Positions 42,516-52,281 of a stretch of DNA of 64,000 bases are shown here, in pieces. Position 1 is the stretch's first letter, and each line of letters begins with the position of its first letter. The translations under genes and the position numbers were made by a program. Source of the DNA: Dysgonamonadaceae bacterium (GTDB lineage: Bacteria > Bacteroidota > Bacteroidia > Bacteroidales > Dysgonomonadaceae); contig JAIRUA010000023.1 of NCBI GenBank assembly GCA_031254645.1, positions 62,001-126,000 of the forward strand, read 5' to 3'. The notes beneath the pieces are model-generated. The model was not told the DNA's origin and ran no database searches. It saw only the letters and a list, made by a program, of their open reading frames with translations.

Positions 42516-43156
42516 ATCGCATATTTTCTCAACAATCCCCACGACAAATCCACCGCTTCTTGTAACCCCTTTTCACCCGAATACCCGTTGATAATCATCA
42601 ATAAGCGAGAGGTTTCTGCAGTGATTTTTGTTCGTTCTTCGTCGCTTGTTGGCGTACCGATTCCGCCAATATCATCACGATAAACAGGTAATCCTTCAAT
42701 ATTTAATATACCGCGCCCAATTGCCTCAAACGACTCATCTGCTCTCCCAACACCGAGAACAAGATTGCCTTGTATTTTATCTGCATCGAATCCTCCAATG
42801 GAAAATCCGGTTTTCATCGACACCAAATTAATAATATCTACCAATGTATCAATTTGATACAAATCTAATCCTTTCACAATTCGCCGGCAAAGCGCTTCTG
42901 CCGACGGACGATAGCGATTAGGGTCTTTTCCCAGTTTTTTGTATACTTGTCTCGTTGCGGAAATTGCCGGACGTTTGTTGATTTCCTCCATTTTGAAATT
43001 TGCCCTGAAATTGTTGGAAAAATCGCCGATTTCTTGCCAAAGTGCATCGTTGTGTAGTGTGTTTTTTACTTCACATTCAATCGTAGCGAAGCGAAATTCG
43101 GGACAAACGGACAAAATATCTTCACCAATAGTTATTTGTATGTTTTTTGTTTGCAT
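42512..43156 (-). CDS. B3/B4 domain protein (PheRS beta-like editing fold)
   Basis: 214 residues. Related to the stand-alone B3/B4 tRNA-editing domain family. Motifs: RPAISATRQVYKKLGKDPNRYRPSAEAL, which is the family signature, DIINLVSMKTGFSIGGFD and GRADESFEAIG. Proteins of this group may hydrolyse mischarged tRNA or free substrates; the exact role is not established. Own promoter upstream (43184-43191). Confidence 0.87.
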   Translation of the reverse strand: MQTKNIQITIGEDILSVCPEFRFATIECEVKNTLHNDALWQEIGDFSNNFRANFKMEEINKRPAISATRQVYKKLGKDPNRYRPSAEALCRRIVKGLDLYQIDTLVDIINLVSMKTGFSIGGFDADKIQGNLVLGVGRADESFEAIGRGILNIEGLPVYRDDIGGIGTPTSDEERTKITAETSRLLMIINGYSGEKGLQEAVDLSWGLLRKYAI

Positions 43157-43183
43157 ATTATATTATACCGGCATAATTTCCCG

Positions 43184-43191
43184 CAAAGATA
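43184..43191 (-). promoter_or_regulatory. Promoter -7 element of the B3/B4 gene
   Basis: On the minus strand TATCTTTG, perfect match, 28 bp before the ATG. Confidence 0.6.
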
Positions 43192-43317
43192 CTATTTTTT
43201 CAAGATAATTTTCTAAAAGCAGATTGTTATTGCGAGCTTCATTATTTTAGTCCGATAAATCGGAACGACCATAGAAAAAATAAAATACGTCCATATTTGA
43301 AAATAAAGTGCGATAAA

Positions 43318-43350
43318 TTTGTGAAAATCCTTATGAAATTCTTATATTTG
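43318..43350 (+). promoter_or_regulatory. Promoter of the zapA operon
   Basis: TTTG at 43318-43321 and TATATTTG at 43343-43350, spacer 21 nt. Transcription starts near 43357, so the ATG at 43369 is the supported start of the first gene rather than the upstream frame from 43297. Confidence 0.65.
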
Positions 43351-43368
43351 TGTGTTTTTTGTTTTCTT

Positions 43369-43659
43369 ATGACTGACGAAAAAGGTAAGTTGCTGATTGA
43401 TTTAGAAGTACGTGTTAAACAGGTGCTACATCAGTGCGACTCTTTGCGAAATGAAAACGCCCGATTGAAAGATGAAATACAATCACGGCAAAATCAAATA
43501 CTGCAAACAGAAGAGAAATTAAAGCAGTTGAAAACAAAATACGATAGTTTGAAAATGGCTCGAACCATCACTGCCGCTTCGGTGGATGTGGATATGGCTC
43601 GCGTGAAACTATCAAAAATGGTGCGAGAAGTTGATAAATGCATAAATTTACTGAAATAG
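43369..43659 (+). CDS. Small coiled-coil protein encoded upstream of zapA (ZapB-like)
   Basis: 96 residues from MTDEKGKLLIDLEVRVKQ. Almost wholly a coiled coil (residues 5-70) with heptads of Leu, Glu, Lys and Gln, then a conserved-looking tail (LKMARTITAASVDVDMARVK). Position upstream of zapA and its small size suggest a division-associated partner analogous to ZapB; this is inference from context only. Confidence 0.72.
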   Translation: MTDEKGKLLIDLEVRVKQVLHQCDSLRNENARLKDEIQSRQNQILQTEEKLKQLKTKYDSLKMARTITAASVDVDMARVKLSKMVREVDKCINLLK

Positions 43660-43680
43660 AACATTTTAATGATTTATGTA

Positions 43681-43983
43681 ATGGGCGATGAAAAATTTTT
43701 ATTGACATTGACGATTGATGGCAAAAACTTGCCTCCTTTGAAGATTAATCGATCTGACGAAGAGGCTTTTCGTGCAGCCGCCAAACAGATAAATACAAAA
43801 ATAAATCAACATCGTGCGAAATTCGGAAGCAGTTCGGATTTAGGCACTTGGGATATTATGGCAATGATAACCGTTCAGGCATTGGCAAAAAATTATTCTT
43901 TGGAAGATAAAAATAATACGAAACCCTTTGAAGATAAGATACATTCGTTGATAGGCGAATTGGACGATTATCTGAAAAAATAA
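43681..43983 (+). CDS. zapA: Cell division protein ZapA
   Basis: FtsZ-ring stabiliser. About 100 residues from the ATG at 43681 (an in-frame ATG at 43669 is possible). N-terminal beta strands (FLLTLTIDGKNLPPLKI) followed by the conserved EEAFRAAAKQINTKINQ helix and a C-terminal coiled coil (IHSLIGELDDYLKK). Upstream of rny, as usual in Bacteroidota. Confidence 0.88.
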   Translation: MGDEKFLLTLTIDGKNLPPLKINRSDEEAFRAAAKQINTKINQHRAKFGSSSDLGTWDIMAMITVQALAKNYSLEDKNNTKPFEDKIHSLIGELDDYLKK

Positions 43984-43984
43984 C

Positions 43985-44074
43985 TTCTGTTGTCTACACC
44001 TTTTGTGTAGTAACAGAAATTTATCACGCACCTTTTATGCGCATAATGAAAACTATGTGTCTAATTGTGTGCGT
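43985..44074 (+). other. Structured zapA-rny intergenic RNA region
   Basis: First hairpin: TTCTGTT (43985-43991) with AACAGAA (44012-44018) enclosing CTACAC / GTGTAG. Second: ACGCAC (44026-44031) with GTGCGT (44069-44074) enclosing GCGCATA / TATGTGT. No T run follows, so neither is a clear terminator. The words GTCTACxCC and ACGCAC also occur in the structured leader at 34.7 kb. Confidence 0.55.
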
Positions 44075-44133
44075 TTTACGTTTTATAAATAATTAAATAA
44101 CAAAATAGTAATCATCAAATAATTAAAGACAAT

Positions 44134-45663
44134 ATGGAAATACTTATAGGAGTTATCGGTTTGTTAGTCGGAGCAGCAATTGCTTGGTTTTTAGCTGGTA
44201 AGGTGGCAAATTCTCGTGCACAAAAGGTGCTGAGCGACGCAGAGAAAGATGCGGAAGTAATCAAAAAGAGAAAATTACTCGAAGCAAAAGAAGAAACGCT
44301 GGCAATGAAGACCACAGCCGAAAAAGAGATGAATTCTCGTATGGCGAAAGTTCAGAACGATGAAAACAGAAGCAAACAACGCCAAATGACGCTCAACCAA
44401 AGACAAGAAGAATTGAACAAAAAAAGCGCCGAAATAGATGACGTCAAATCGAATTTGAGTCATCAATTAGAACTGGTCGACAAGAAAAATGTTGAACTAG
44501 ATCGTCTTCACAGACAATCATTGGAAAAATTGGAACTCATGTCCGGCTTTTCGGCAGAAGAAGCGAAAGAGCGTTTGGTGGAATCGCTAAAGGAAGAAGC
44601 CAAAACCGATGCACAATCGTACGTCAACGATATTATGGAAGAAGCCAAATTGACGGCAAACAAAGAAGCGAAGCGGATTGTTATTCAGTCGATTCAACGT
44701 GTAGCGACGGAAACTTCGATTGAAAACGCCATTACCGTTTTTCATATCGAATCCGATGAAGTAAAAGGACGTATTATCGGTCGCGAAGGACGAAATATTC
44801 GTGCTTTGGAAGCCGCCACCGGCGTTGAAATTGTTGTGGATGATACACCCGAAGCGATTGTTTTGTCGGGTTTTGACCCTGTTCGTCGCGAAATCGCTCG
44901 TTTATCGCTTCATCAATTGGTTGCCGACGGACGTATCCACCCTGCACGTATCGAAGAGGTGGTATCGAAAGTAAAAAAGCAGATTGAAGAGGAAGTCATT
45001 GAAACCGGAAAACGCACAGTTATCGACTTGGGAATTCACGGCTTACACCCCGAATTGATTCGTATGGTGGGAAAAATGAAATATCGTTCGTCTTACGGAC
45101 AAAACCTGTTGCAACACTCGCGCGAAGTGGCAAATCTTTGTGCCATTATGGCAGCGGAACTCGGTTTGAATCCCAAAAAAGCGAAACGTGCCGGCTTGTT
45201 ACACGATATTGGTAAAGTGCCCGATGATGAGCCGGAATTGCCACACGCGCTTTTTGGTATGAAATTGGCGGAAAAGTACAAAGAGAAACCCGATATTTGC
45301 AACGCTATCGGTGCACATCACGACGAAACGGAAATGACTACGCTTTTGGCGCCGATTGTGCAAGTATGTGATGCTATTTCGGGTGCACGTCCCGGTGCGC
45401 GTCGCGAAATTGTAGAAGCGTATATCAAGCGTTTGAACGACCTTGAAAACTTAGCACTCTCTTACCCCGGCGTTGTGAAAACGTATGCTATCCAAGCCGG
45501 TCGCGAGCTTCGTGTCATCGTAGGTGCCGACAAGATAAACGATACCGATACGGAAAAATTGTCGTCGGAAATCGCTCGCAAAATCCAAACGGAAATGACT
45601 TATCCCGGACAAGTGAAAATTACAGTGATTAGAGAGACGAGAGCGGTAAGTTTTGCGAAGTAG
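44134..45663 (+). CDS. rny: Ribonuclease Y
   Basis: Membrane-anchored endoribonuclease that starts mRNA decay. 509 residues. N-terminal transmembrane helix (residues 2-22), long coiled coil to about residue 190, KH domain with [20 protein letters not shown], and HD domain with [17 protein letters not shown] and the His-Asp pair in GLLHDIGK. Followed by a strong terminator. Confidence 0.96.
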   Translation: MEILIGVIGLLVGAAIAWFLAGKVANSRAQKVLSDAEKDAEVIKKRKLLEAKEETLAMKTTAEKEMNSRMAKVQNDENRSKQRQMTLNQRQEELNKKSAEIDDVKSNLSHQLELVDKKNVELDRLHRQSLEKLELMSGFSAEEAKERLVESLKEEAKTDAQSYVNDIMEEAKLTANKEAKRIVIQSIQRVATETSIENAITVFHIESDEVKGRIIGREGRNIRALEAATGVEIVVDDTPEAIVLSGFDPVRREIARLSLHQLVADGRIHPARIEEVVSKVKKQIEEEVIETGKRTVIDLGIHGLHPELIRMVGKMKYRSSYGQNLLQHSREVANLCAIMAAELGLNPKKAKRAGLLHDIGKVPDDEPELPHALFGMKLAEKYKEKPDICNAIGAHHDETEMTTLLAPIVQVCDAISGARPGARREIVEAYIKRLNDLENLALSYPGVVKTYAIQAGRELRVIVGADKINDTDTEKLSSEIARKIQTEMTYPGQVKITVIRETRAVSFAK

Positions 45664-45722
45664 ATTTTTTGGGGAACACAGATGACGCGGATTTAACGGA
45701 TTAGCGCGGATTTGATTTTTAC

Positions 45723-45760
45723 AGACTTTCCAAGTTTCTGAAACTTAGAAAGTCTTTTTC
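45723..45760 (+). terminator. Terminator of rny
   Basis: Stem AGACTTTCCAAGTTT / AAACTTAGAAAGTCT with a CTG loop region and a T run. Upstream of it is a diverged single arm of the ACACAGATGACACGG repeat. Confidence 0.88.
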
Positions 45761-45830
45761 AAACATTTTGCCACTCCGTATTGCTTTTTTTTGTTACTTT
45801 GCTAATTGGTAATATACAAAAAAGGAAAGT

Positions 45831-46121
45831 ATGAAGAATAATGTTTCCAATATTCAGCAATATTTGCGAGATAATCAGCTGTTTACGCAATTTGACTTGC
45901 ATAAAATTGGTTTTTTTGGCTCTTTCGCAAGAGATGATGAAAATGCCAATGATATTGATATACTGATAGAAGATGATATTGAGCCCGAAAAAGTAATCGA
46001 ATTTAAGACTTTGTTGGAAAATTCTTTTCAGAAAAAAGTAGATGTGGTGCTTAAAAAATTCGCCAATCCTATTATTCTTTATCGTGCACAAAAAGATTTG
46101 CAATATGCAACCCGGTATTAA
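45831..46121 (+). CDS. MntA-type minimal nucleotidyltransferase (antitoxin-like)
   Basis: 96 residues. Minimal nucleotidyltransferase with the active-site pattern GSFARDDENANDIDILIED, in which the two Asp of DIDIL bind metal. Proteins of this type pair with HepT (HEPN) toxins and neutralise them, some by AMPylation. A start resembling HepT overlaps its 3' end by 17 bp, but that partner is cut off after about 20 codons. It stands in an AT-rich gap between rny and ftsH. Confidence 0.85.
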   Translation: MKNNVSNIQQYLRDNQLFTQFDLHKIGFFGSFARDDENANDIDILIEDDIEPEKVIEFKTLLENSFQKKVDVVLKKFANPIILYRAQKDLQYATRY

Positions 46122-46168
46122 AAATGATCTTTTGTATCTCTTGGGTATTTTAGAGTCTATCGGTAAAA
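46105..46168 (+). pseudogene. Truncated HepT/DUF86 (HEPN) gene
   Basis: The frame starting ATG at 46105, overlapping the nucleotidyltransferase as is usual for MntA-HepT pairs, encodes MQPGIKNDLLYLLGILESIG followed by KIK. This matches the first helix of DUF86 HEPN proteins (pattern D-x-L-x-Y-L-x-D-I-L-E-x-I). It then runs directly into a terminator hairpin and a TGCTAATA repeat arm, so the catalytic Rx4-6H motif is missing. The toxin is therefore lost. Confidence 0.6.
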
Positions 46169-46169
46169 T

Positions 46170-46200
46170 AAAAAGGTCTGAACACAGTTCAGACCTTTTT
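46170..46200. terminator. Bidirectional terminator upstream of the ftsH 3' end
   Basis: Stem AAAAAGGTCTGAAC / GTTCAGACCTTTTT, strong on both strands, between the nucleotidyltransferase remnant operon and the convergent ftsH. Confidence 0.9.
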
Positions 46201-46238
46201 TTATTAGCACATTATTTATTAGCATATTAGCACATTAT
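46201..46238. repeat. Single arm of the TGCTAATAAATAATG repeat family
   Basis: TATTAGCACATTATTTATTAG and the following TTAGCACATTA reproduce one arm of the repeats at 3622-3719 and 7113-7251, with one substitution. The second arm is absent; the terminator stands where it would be. Confidence 0.85.
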
Positions 46239-46239
46239 A

Positions 46240-48264
46240 CTATTCTTCCACAGGAACCGTTGTCGCCACAATTTCTTCTTCCTCTTTTCTACTCTCTTTA
46301 ATCTCCAAAATCTCTTGCGAACGCGAAATCCACTGACGTTTCCCGAAAATATGTTCTACATCATCAGCATAAATAATCTCTCGTTCCAGCAAAATATTTG
46401 ACAACTCGGCGTGTCCTTCTGCTTTCTCGGAAAGGATTTGTTTTGCTCGTGCGTATTGCTCGGCAATCATTGATTTCACTTCAGCGTCAATTTGTTTTGC
46501 CGTATCATCGCTGTATGGTTTTGAGAATGTATATTCTTGTCCCGATGAATCGTAGTAACACAAATTAGCTAGATTCTCGCTCATACCCATATAGGTAATC
46601 ATTGCGTAAGCTTGTTTGGTAACACGTTCTAAGTCGTTCATTGCACCCGATGAAATTTGTCCGATAAATATCTCTTCTGCGGCACGACCGCCGAGTAGTG
46701 CGCACATTTCGTCAAGCATTTGGTTTTTGGTCGTAATTTGTCGTTCTTCGGGTAAATACCACGCTGCGCCTAACGCTTTTCCGCGCGGAACAATGGTTAC
46801 TTTTACCAACGGATTGGCGTGTTCCAAAAACCAGCTCAACGTGGCGTGTCCTGCTTCGTGAATGGCGATTGATTTTTTCTCGTTTTGTGTGATAATTTTA
46901 TTTTTCTTTTCCAATCCGCCGACAATACGGTCAACAGCGTTCATAAAATCTTCTTTTTGAACGAATTTCTTCTTTTTGCGTGCAGCAATCAAGGCGGCTT
47001 CGTTACATACGTTGGCGATATCTGCGCCCGAAAATCCGGGTGTTTGACGTGCCAAAAACTCCACATCTACCGATTCGTCGATTTTTATCGGGCGAAGATG
47101 CACTTTGAAAACCTCTTTCCGGTCATTCAAATCGGGTAATTCTACGTAAATCTGACGATCGAATCGCCCGGCACGAAGCAATGCTTTATCGAGAATATCG
47201 GCGCGGTTAGTTGCTGCAAGGATAATAATACCACTATTTGAGCCGAAACCATCCATTTCTGTAAGGAGCTGATTTAATGTATTTTCGCGCTCATCGTTTG
47301 AGCCGAAATTAGCATTCTTTCCGCGAGCACGCCCCACGGCATCAATTTCATCGATAAATATAATACACGGTGCTTTTTCTTTCGCTTGACGGAACAAATC
47401 GCGCACGCGTGAAGCGCCCACACCTACAAACATTTCCACAAAATCCGAACCGGAAATCGAGAAGAACGGCACATTTGCTTCACCCGCAACGGCTTTTGCC
47501 AACAATGTTTTTCCCGTTCCGGGAGGACCAACGAGCAATGCACCTTTTGGGATTTTTCCACCCAAATTGGTGTAATTTTTCGGGTTTTTCAAAAACTCGA
47601 CAATCTCTTGTATTTCTTCTTTTGCTTCCGACAATCCGGCTACATCTTTGAATGTGGCTTTGTGTTGTGACGAATCTTTATCAAAAAGTTGCGCTTTCGA
47701 TTTTCCTACGCTAAACATTCCGCCGGGACCGCCACCACCTGACATTCTGCGCATTATCCATATCCAAAATACGATAAGCAACAAGAATGGTGCGAATGAC
47801 GCTACCATTCGCCAAATCTCATTTACTGTGTCATATTTGACAGGAATATCGTAATTTTTTTCGCTTTTTACTTGATCAATAAATCCTGCAAAAACATCAA
47901 TAGTAGGTATAGTAACGGAAATGACAGGATTTTTTCTTATTGCATCCGACGCGTCTGCGCCAAAAATATAGTTAACTGATTCTTCGCGTACTATAGCTTG
48001 TGCTTCTTCTTTATTTTTGAGAATAGTGATGCTTTCAATGCGATTATCATTGACGTATGCTTGAAATTCAGACCATTTTACTTCTTTTGGTGTGCTGCTG
48101 TTTTGACCGAAAAAATACATTCCCATCAATGCCGCAAATACAATGATATAAATCCAGTAAAATGATTGTTTGTTGTTGCCATTGCCGATACCTCCCGGCT
48201 TGGGGCGCATTGGGGGCAATTTCTCTTGCTTTTTATCGTTGGTCGTATTATTGTTGTTATCCAT
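46240..48264 (-). CDS. ftsH: ATP-dependent zinc metalloprotease FtsH
   Basis: Inner-membrane AAA+ protease for membrane-protein quality control and regulator turnover. 674 residues. Transmembrane helices at about 33-53 and 150-170 flank a periplasmic domain. AAA module: Walker [14 protein letters not shown], Walker [13 protein letters not shown], second-region-of-homology RAGRFDRQ. Zinc site HEAGH near residue 450 with the distant Asp. The Asn-rich N terminus and the acidic C-terminal tail are normal for Bacteroidota. It follows rsfS by 13 bp in one operon. Confidence 0.97.
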   Translation of the reverse strand: MDNNNNTTNDKKQEKLPPMRPKPGGIGNGNNKQSFYWIYIIVFAALMGMYFFGQNSSTPKEVKWSEFQAYVNDNRIESITILKNKEEAQAIVREESVNYIFGADASDAIRKNPVISVTIPTIDVFAGFIDQVKSEKNYDIPVKYDTVNEIWRMVASFAPFLLLIVFWIWIMRRMSGGGGPGGMFSVGKSKAQLFDKDSSQHKATFKDVAGLSEAKEEIQEIVEFLKNPKNYTNLGGKIPKGALLVGPPGTGKTLLAKAVAGEANVPFFSISGSDFVEMFVGVGASRVRDLFRQAKEKAPCIIFIDEIDAVGRARGKNANFGSNDERENTLNQLLTEMDGFGSNSGIIILAATNRADILDKALLRAGRFDRQIYVELPDLNDRKEVFKVHLRPIKIDESVDVEFLARQTPGFSGADIANVCNEAALIAARKKKKFVQKEDFMNAVDRIVGGLEKKNKIITQNEKKSIAIHEAGHATLSWFLEHANPLVKVTIVPRGKALGAAWYLPEERQITTKNQMLDEMCALLGGRAAEEIFIGQISSGAMNDLERVTKQAYAMITYMGMSENLANLCYYDSSGQEYTFSKPYSDDTAKQIDAEVKSMIAEQYARAKQILSEKAEGHAELSNILLEREIIYADDVEHIFGKRQWISRSQEILEIKESRKEEEEIVATTVPVEE

Positions 48265-48277
48265 TGAATTATAAGTT

Positions 48278-48637
48278 TTAATCTAAGTCGGGAATGCGTT
48301 CACACTTGGCGTCTTCCCAAAGGTGGTCGATATTGTAAAATTCACGAAGTTCGGGTAAGAAAATATGTACAATCACGTTGCCGTAGTCAATACCTACCCA
48401 TTCGGCACGTTGAAGTCCCTGTACGCGAATAGGACTTTCTTTGGTGTGTTTTTTCACTTCCGCTTCTACCGAATCTGCCAAAGCAGATACCTGAGTTGGC
48501 GTATTTCCTTCGCAAATAACGAAATAGTCGCAAATGGCACCCGGCATTCCTTTTAATTCGATAATGCTGATTCTTTTTCCTTTTTTCTCGTGAATACCGT
48601 TAACGATATGTTGTAATAAGTCGTTTTTGTCTATCAT
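48278..48637 (-). CDS. rsfS: Ribosomal silencing factor RsfS
   Basis: Binds bL14 and blocks subunit joining in starvation. 119 residues of the Iojap/RsfS fold, with KGMPGAICDYFVICEGNTPTQ, VEAEVKKHTKESPIRVQGL and the GIDYGNVIVHIFLPELREFY signature. First gene of the rsfS-ftsH operon. Confidence 0.95.
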   Translation of the reverse strand: MIDKNDLLQHIVNGIHEKKGKRISIIELKGMPGAICDYFVICEGNTPTQVSALADSVEAEVKKHTKESPIRVQGLQRAEWVGIDYGNVIVHIFLPELREFYNIDHLWEDAKCERIPDLD

Positions 48638-48661
48638 TCTTTATATTAAAAAATTAATCTA

Positions 48662-48669
48662 CAAAGATA
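48662..48669 (-). promoter_or_regulatory. Promoter -7 element of rsfS-ftsH
   Basis: On the minus strand TATCTTTG, perfect, 25 bp before the rsfS ATG. Confidence 0.6.
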
Positions 48670-48921
48670 CATTGTTTTTCTCTGAAACGTATCGCAAAAG
48701 AGAAGCAACCTGTAACTTTTTGGTTTTATTATGCAAAAAGAGGGCCAAATGCTTTGATACTTTGACTACGCTCAATACAATATTTCGCTCGGTAATTTTT
48801 ATAGCAAAAAGTTTTCAACATTTTTTGTCAATAACTTTGTCATAACAAACCACCCGAAAATTAGTTGAGGAAAAATAAACACGGTAACTTTACACTCTTT
48901 TTTAGCGCAATTCAACGAAAT

Positions 48922-50445
48922 ATGGACAAACAAAAACGAAAATCAACAGTCAAAGTAGTAGAGAAGACAGTTTTAGCACCTGATATTGGTAAACTTCCGC
49001 CACAGGCGCGAGAGTTGGAAGAGGCGGTGTTAGGCGCATTGATGCTCGAAAAAGATGCGTATGCTATTGTTGCCGAACTGTTGAAACCGGAAAGCTTTTA
49101 CGACCCTATTCATCAAATTATATACGGTGCCATTGCAGGACTTGCAATGAATCAAAAGCCTGTAGATGTACTCACGGTAGTGGAAGAATTGAAGCGTCGT
49201 GGCGAATTGGAAACCGCCGGAGGGGCAGTGTATGTGGCTGAACTATCGGAAAGAGTAGCTTCGGCAGCACATATTGAGTATCATGCGCGAATTGTTCAGC
49301 AGAAATCTTTGGCACGTGAGTTGATTACGTTTTCTTCGGGTGTTACCCAACAGGCTTTCGACGAAACCATTGATGTGGACGAATTGATGCAAACTGCCGA
49401 AGGGAAATTATTTGAAATTTCGCAACAAAACGTAAAAAAAGACGTGATGCAAATCAATCCCGTCATCAAAGATGCCATGGAAGCCATCCAAGCTGCCGCC
49501 GCTCGCGAAGACGGAATGAGTGGTGTGCCGACCGGTTTCAAGGAGTTAGACAAAATGACGTGGGGCTGGCAAAAGTCCGATCTTGTGATTGTTGCTGCAC
49601 GTCCGGCAATGGGAAAAACAGCATTTGTACTCTCGATGGCAAAAAACATTGCAGTCAACTACAGTATACCTGTGGCGGTTTTTTCGTTAGAGATGTCAAA
49701 CGTGCAGCTGGTCAATCGTTTGTTGGTAAACGTATGCGAAATTAAAGGTGAAAATATCCGGAGCGGAAGATTAATGCCCGATGAGTGGGAACGATTGGAT
49801 AAAAACAGCAAATTGTTGTATAACGCGCCCATTTATGTTGATGATACACCCAGTTTATCAGTGTTTGAATTGCGCACGAAAGCCCGCCGATTAGTGCGTG
49901 AACATGACGTTAAAATTATCATTATTGACTACTTACAGTTGATGAATGCCAGTGGAATGAGTTTCGGTAGCCGCGAACAAGAAGTGAGTATCATTTCGCG
50001 TTCATTGAAAGGTTTGGCAAAAGAATTAAACATTCCCATTGTCGCGCTTTCGCAGCTCAATCGTGGTGTGGAAGGCAGGCAAGGACACGAAGGAAAACGT
50101 CCGCAATTGTCTGACCTTCGCGAATCGGGCGCAATCGAACAAGATGCTGATATTGTTTGCTTTATCCACCGTCCCGAATATTATCGAATTACGGAAGATG
50201 AACAGGGGAATTCTCTACTCGGTGTAGCGGAAATTATTGTGGCAAAGCATCGTAGCGGCTCTACCGGCATCGCACAGATGAAATTTATCAGCGACTATGT
50301 ACGCTTCGCGAATATGGATGACAACCATGTGGGAAAATACGTGGAATATGAGTCGAAAATGAATCAAAATAACGGAGTAGCAGAGCCGCAAATGGCAGCA
50401 ACATCGGATTTTCTTGCGCAAAGAGATATGAGTCCGCCGTTTTAG
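48922..50445 (+). CDS. dnaB: Replicative DNA helicase
   Basis: Hexameric replicative helicase. 507 residues from the ATG at 48922 (MDKQKRKSTVKVVEK), preferred over 48865, which lies in the A-rich leader. The N-terminal DnaG-interacting domain has PPQARELEEAVLGALMLEKD; the RecA-like core has Walker A AARPAMGKTAFVLSMA, Walker B VKIIIIDYLQLM and LSQLNRGVEGR with RESGAIEQDAD. Monocistronic. No intein is inserted at the usual P-loop site. Confidence 0.96.
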   Translation: MDKQKRKSTVKVVEKTVLAPDIGKLPPQARELEEAVLGALMLEKDAYAIVAELLKPESFYDPIHQIIYGAIAGLAMNQKPVDVLTVVEELKRRGELETAGGAVYVAELSERVASAAHIEYHARIVQQKSLARELITFSSGVTQQAFDETIDVDELMQTAEGKLFEISQQNVKKDVMQINPVIKDAMEAIQAAAAREDGMSGVPTGFKELDKMTWGWQKSDLVIVAARPAMGKTAFVLSMAKNIAVNYSIPVAVFSLEMSNVQLVNRLLVNVCEIKGENIRSGRLMPDEWERLDKNSKLLYNAPIYVDDTPSLSVFELRTKARRLVREHDVKIIIIDYLQLMNASGMSFGSREQEVSIISRSLKGLAKELNIPIVALSQLNRGVEGRQGHEGKRPQLSDLRESGAIEQDADIVCFIHRPEYYRITEDEQGNSLLGVAEIIVAKHRSGSTGIAQMKFISDYVRFANMDDNHVGKYVEYESKMNQNNGVAEPQMAATSDFLAQRDMSPPF

Positions 50446-50504
50446 AGAATCGCAAAAATGAACACTCATTTGAAAGAAAAGAATGAAGTTACAATATTTA
50501 TGCG

Positions 50505-50512
50505 TATTTTTG
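50505..50512 (+). promoter_or_regulatory. Promoter -7 element of the LysM gene
   Basis: TATTTTTG fits TAnnTTTG, 45 bp before the ATG at 50557; no clear -33 element. Confidence 0.5.
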
Positions 50513-50556
50513 TAGATTAAAAAAGGTCTGTAATTAAAAATATATACACACATTTT

Positions 50557-52281
50557 ATGCGCAATCAGTTTGTGTTGAGCAGATTATTAGCTCTTATTCT
50601 TTTTCTGAGTGCAGGGTTTGCAACCCTCAACGCTCAAAATTTGCCTTACGAAATTGTAACCAGAGATGGTCAATCGTTTTATATATATAATGTGCAGCAA
50701 GGCGAAGGCTTGCACGCTATTTCGCGTACTTTTTCGGTATCGGTGGCAGAAATTTTGCGCCACAATCCGGGAGCGAATACAGGCTTGCAACTAGGTCAAC
50801 GGCTATACATTCCGGCGCAGGGTGTTGTGAGCGACCCAAATGCGACGTATCACGTTATTCTTCCGCAAGAAACATTGTTTTCCGTATCGCGGGCTTTTTC
50901 ATTGCGTCCCGATGATTTGATCGCTGCCAATCCGGGATTGTCGGCTGAAACATTTCAAATCGGACGAATGATTCGCATTCCTCTTGTAGAAGTGACTGAA
51001 AACGTGCTGCCGGGTCATACGAGGCACGTGGTACAAGCCGGCGAAACGTTATTTAGTATTTCTCGCCAGTATCAAGTTGAAATTGATGACATAACACGAG
51101 CCAATCCGATGGTATCCGAAGGATTGAGAACGGATATGAAATTGCAAATCCCGATAGGAACTCTTTTAGCCTCCACACAACAAGTATTGTCACCCAATCT
51201 AAATTCGCCAACCAATACGATAAGAGTAGGATTGTTATTGCCGTTTAACGACGAAACCGGCGGCGGACACCACAGAATGCAGGAGTACTACGAAGGATTT
51301 ATGTTGGCAGTAGAGAGACTCAAAGGTGCGGGTGCGAATATGGAAATTTTTCCTTTCGACATCGGCAGAGGGAATGATACCCGAAGGCTTGAAAGCATTT
51401 TGGGAACGCTAGAATGGCAATCGCTCGACCTTATTATCGGCGGTACTGACGATACACATATACGGATTTTATCTAATTTTGCACGAACATACAACATAAA
51501 ACACGTTATTCCTTTTCGACAAAACGTTGCTGAAGTGCAAAACAATCAACAGGTTTTCCAAGTAAATCCACCGCCAAACATACTCCATATTAAGGCTTCA
51601 AACGAATTTTTGCGATTATCTGGTAGTGCCAATATCGTTTTCGTAACAGGAGGAAACAACAACCAAACGGATTTTGTTAATCAATTGCAAAGCGATTTGC
51701 GACGTAATAATATCTCTTTCGAAACTGTTGTTTCAACCAATGGGTTAAATACGGCACTTATTCCATTGTTAAGTACAACCGGCGAAACTGTGATTGTGCC
51801 AACAAGCGATGAGCAAGCATTTGTACGTTTGATTATGAATGAGTTGGAAGAAGTGCACGACGCCAATTCCAACCGTATCACCCGTTTGTTCGGTTATCCC
51901 AATTGGCAAACATATTCGGCTTTAACGCGAAGATTCCACCAATTTGGAACGTACATATTTACATCGTTTTACGTGGACAATAACAATCCGGAAACGAGAA
52001 CGTTCAACGATAATTTTAGAAGATGGTATGGTCGTCCCCCGATGCCTAACCACCCGAGTTTTGCGATGTGGGGATATGATACCGGACTATTTTTCTTAAC
52101 TGCTTTGCATCGGCACGGCGTTAATTTCGAGCAACATATACATCAAGTACGTGTTCCAACTTTGCAGCACACATTTAGTTTTGAACGAGCGAACAATTGG
52201 GGCGGCTTTATCAATACCGGAATGTATATTGTTCATTTCGATACGAATGGAACTATTCATAAAATAGATAGAAGCCGATGA
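50557..52281 (+). CDS. Secreted LysM protein with periplasmic-binding-protein-like domain
   Basis: 574 residues. Signal peptide in the first 27 residues (LLALILFLSAGFATLNA). Three LysM modules follow at about residues 40-90 (VQQGEGLHAISRTFSVSVAE), 100-145 and 155-205 (VVQAGETLFSISRQYQVEID), which bind peptidoglycan. From about residue 225 (TIRVGLLLPFNDETGGGH) the rest resembles the type I periplasmic-binding fold of amino-acid receptors. Ends in a 4-bp stop/start overlap with a PorT-like barrel gene. Confidence 0.87.
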   Translation: MRNQFVLSRLLALILFLSAGFATLNAQNLPYEIVTRDGQSFYIYNVQQGEGLHAISRTFSVSVAEILRHNPGANTGLQLGQRLYIPAQGVVSDPNATYHVILPQETLFSVSRAFSLRPDDLIAANPGLSAETFQIGRMIRIPLVEVTENVLPGHTRHVVQAGETLFSISRQYQVEIDDITRANPMVSEGLRTDMKLQIPIGTLLASTQQVLSPNLNSPTNTIRVGLLLPFNDETGGGHHRMQEYYEGFMLAVERLKGAGANMEIFPFDIGRGNDTRRLESILGTLEWQSLDLIIGGTDDTHIRILSNFARTYNIKHVIPFRQNVAEVQNNQQVFQVNPPPNILHIKASNEFLRLSGSANIVFVTGGNNNQTDFVNQLQSDLRRNNISFETVVSTNGLNTALIPLLSTTGETVIVPTSDEQAFVRLIMNELEEVHDANSNRITRLFGYPNWQTYSALTRRFHQFGTYIFTSFYVDNNNPETRTFNDNFRRWYGRPPMPNHPSFAMWGYDTGLFFLTALHRHGVNFEQHIHQVRVPTLQHTFSFERANNWGGFINTGMYIVHFDTNGTIHKIDRSR

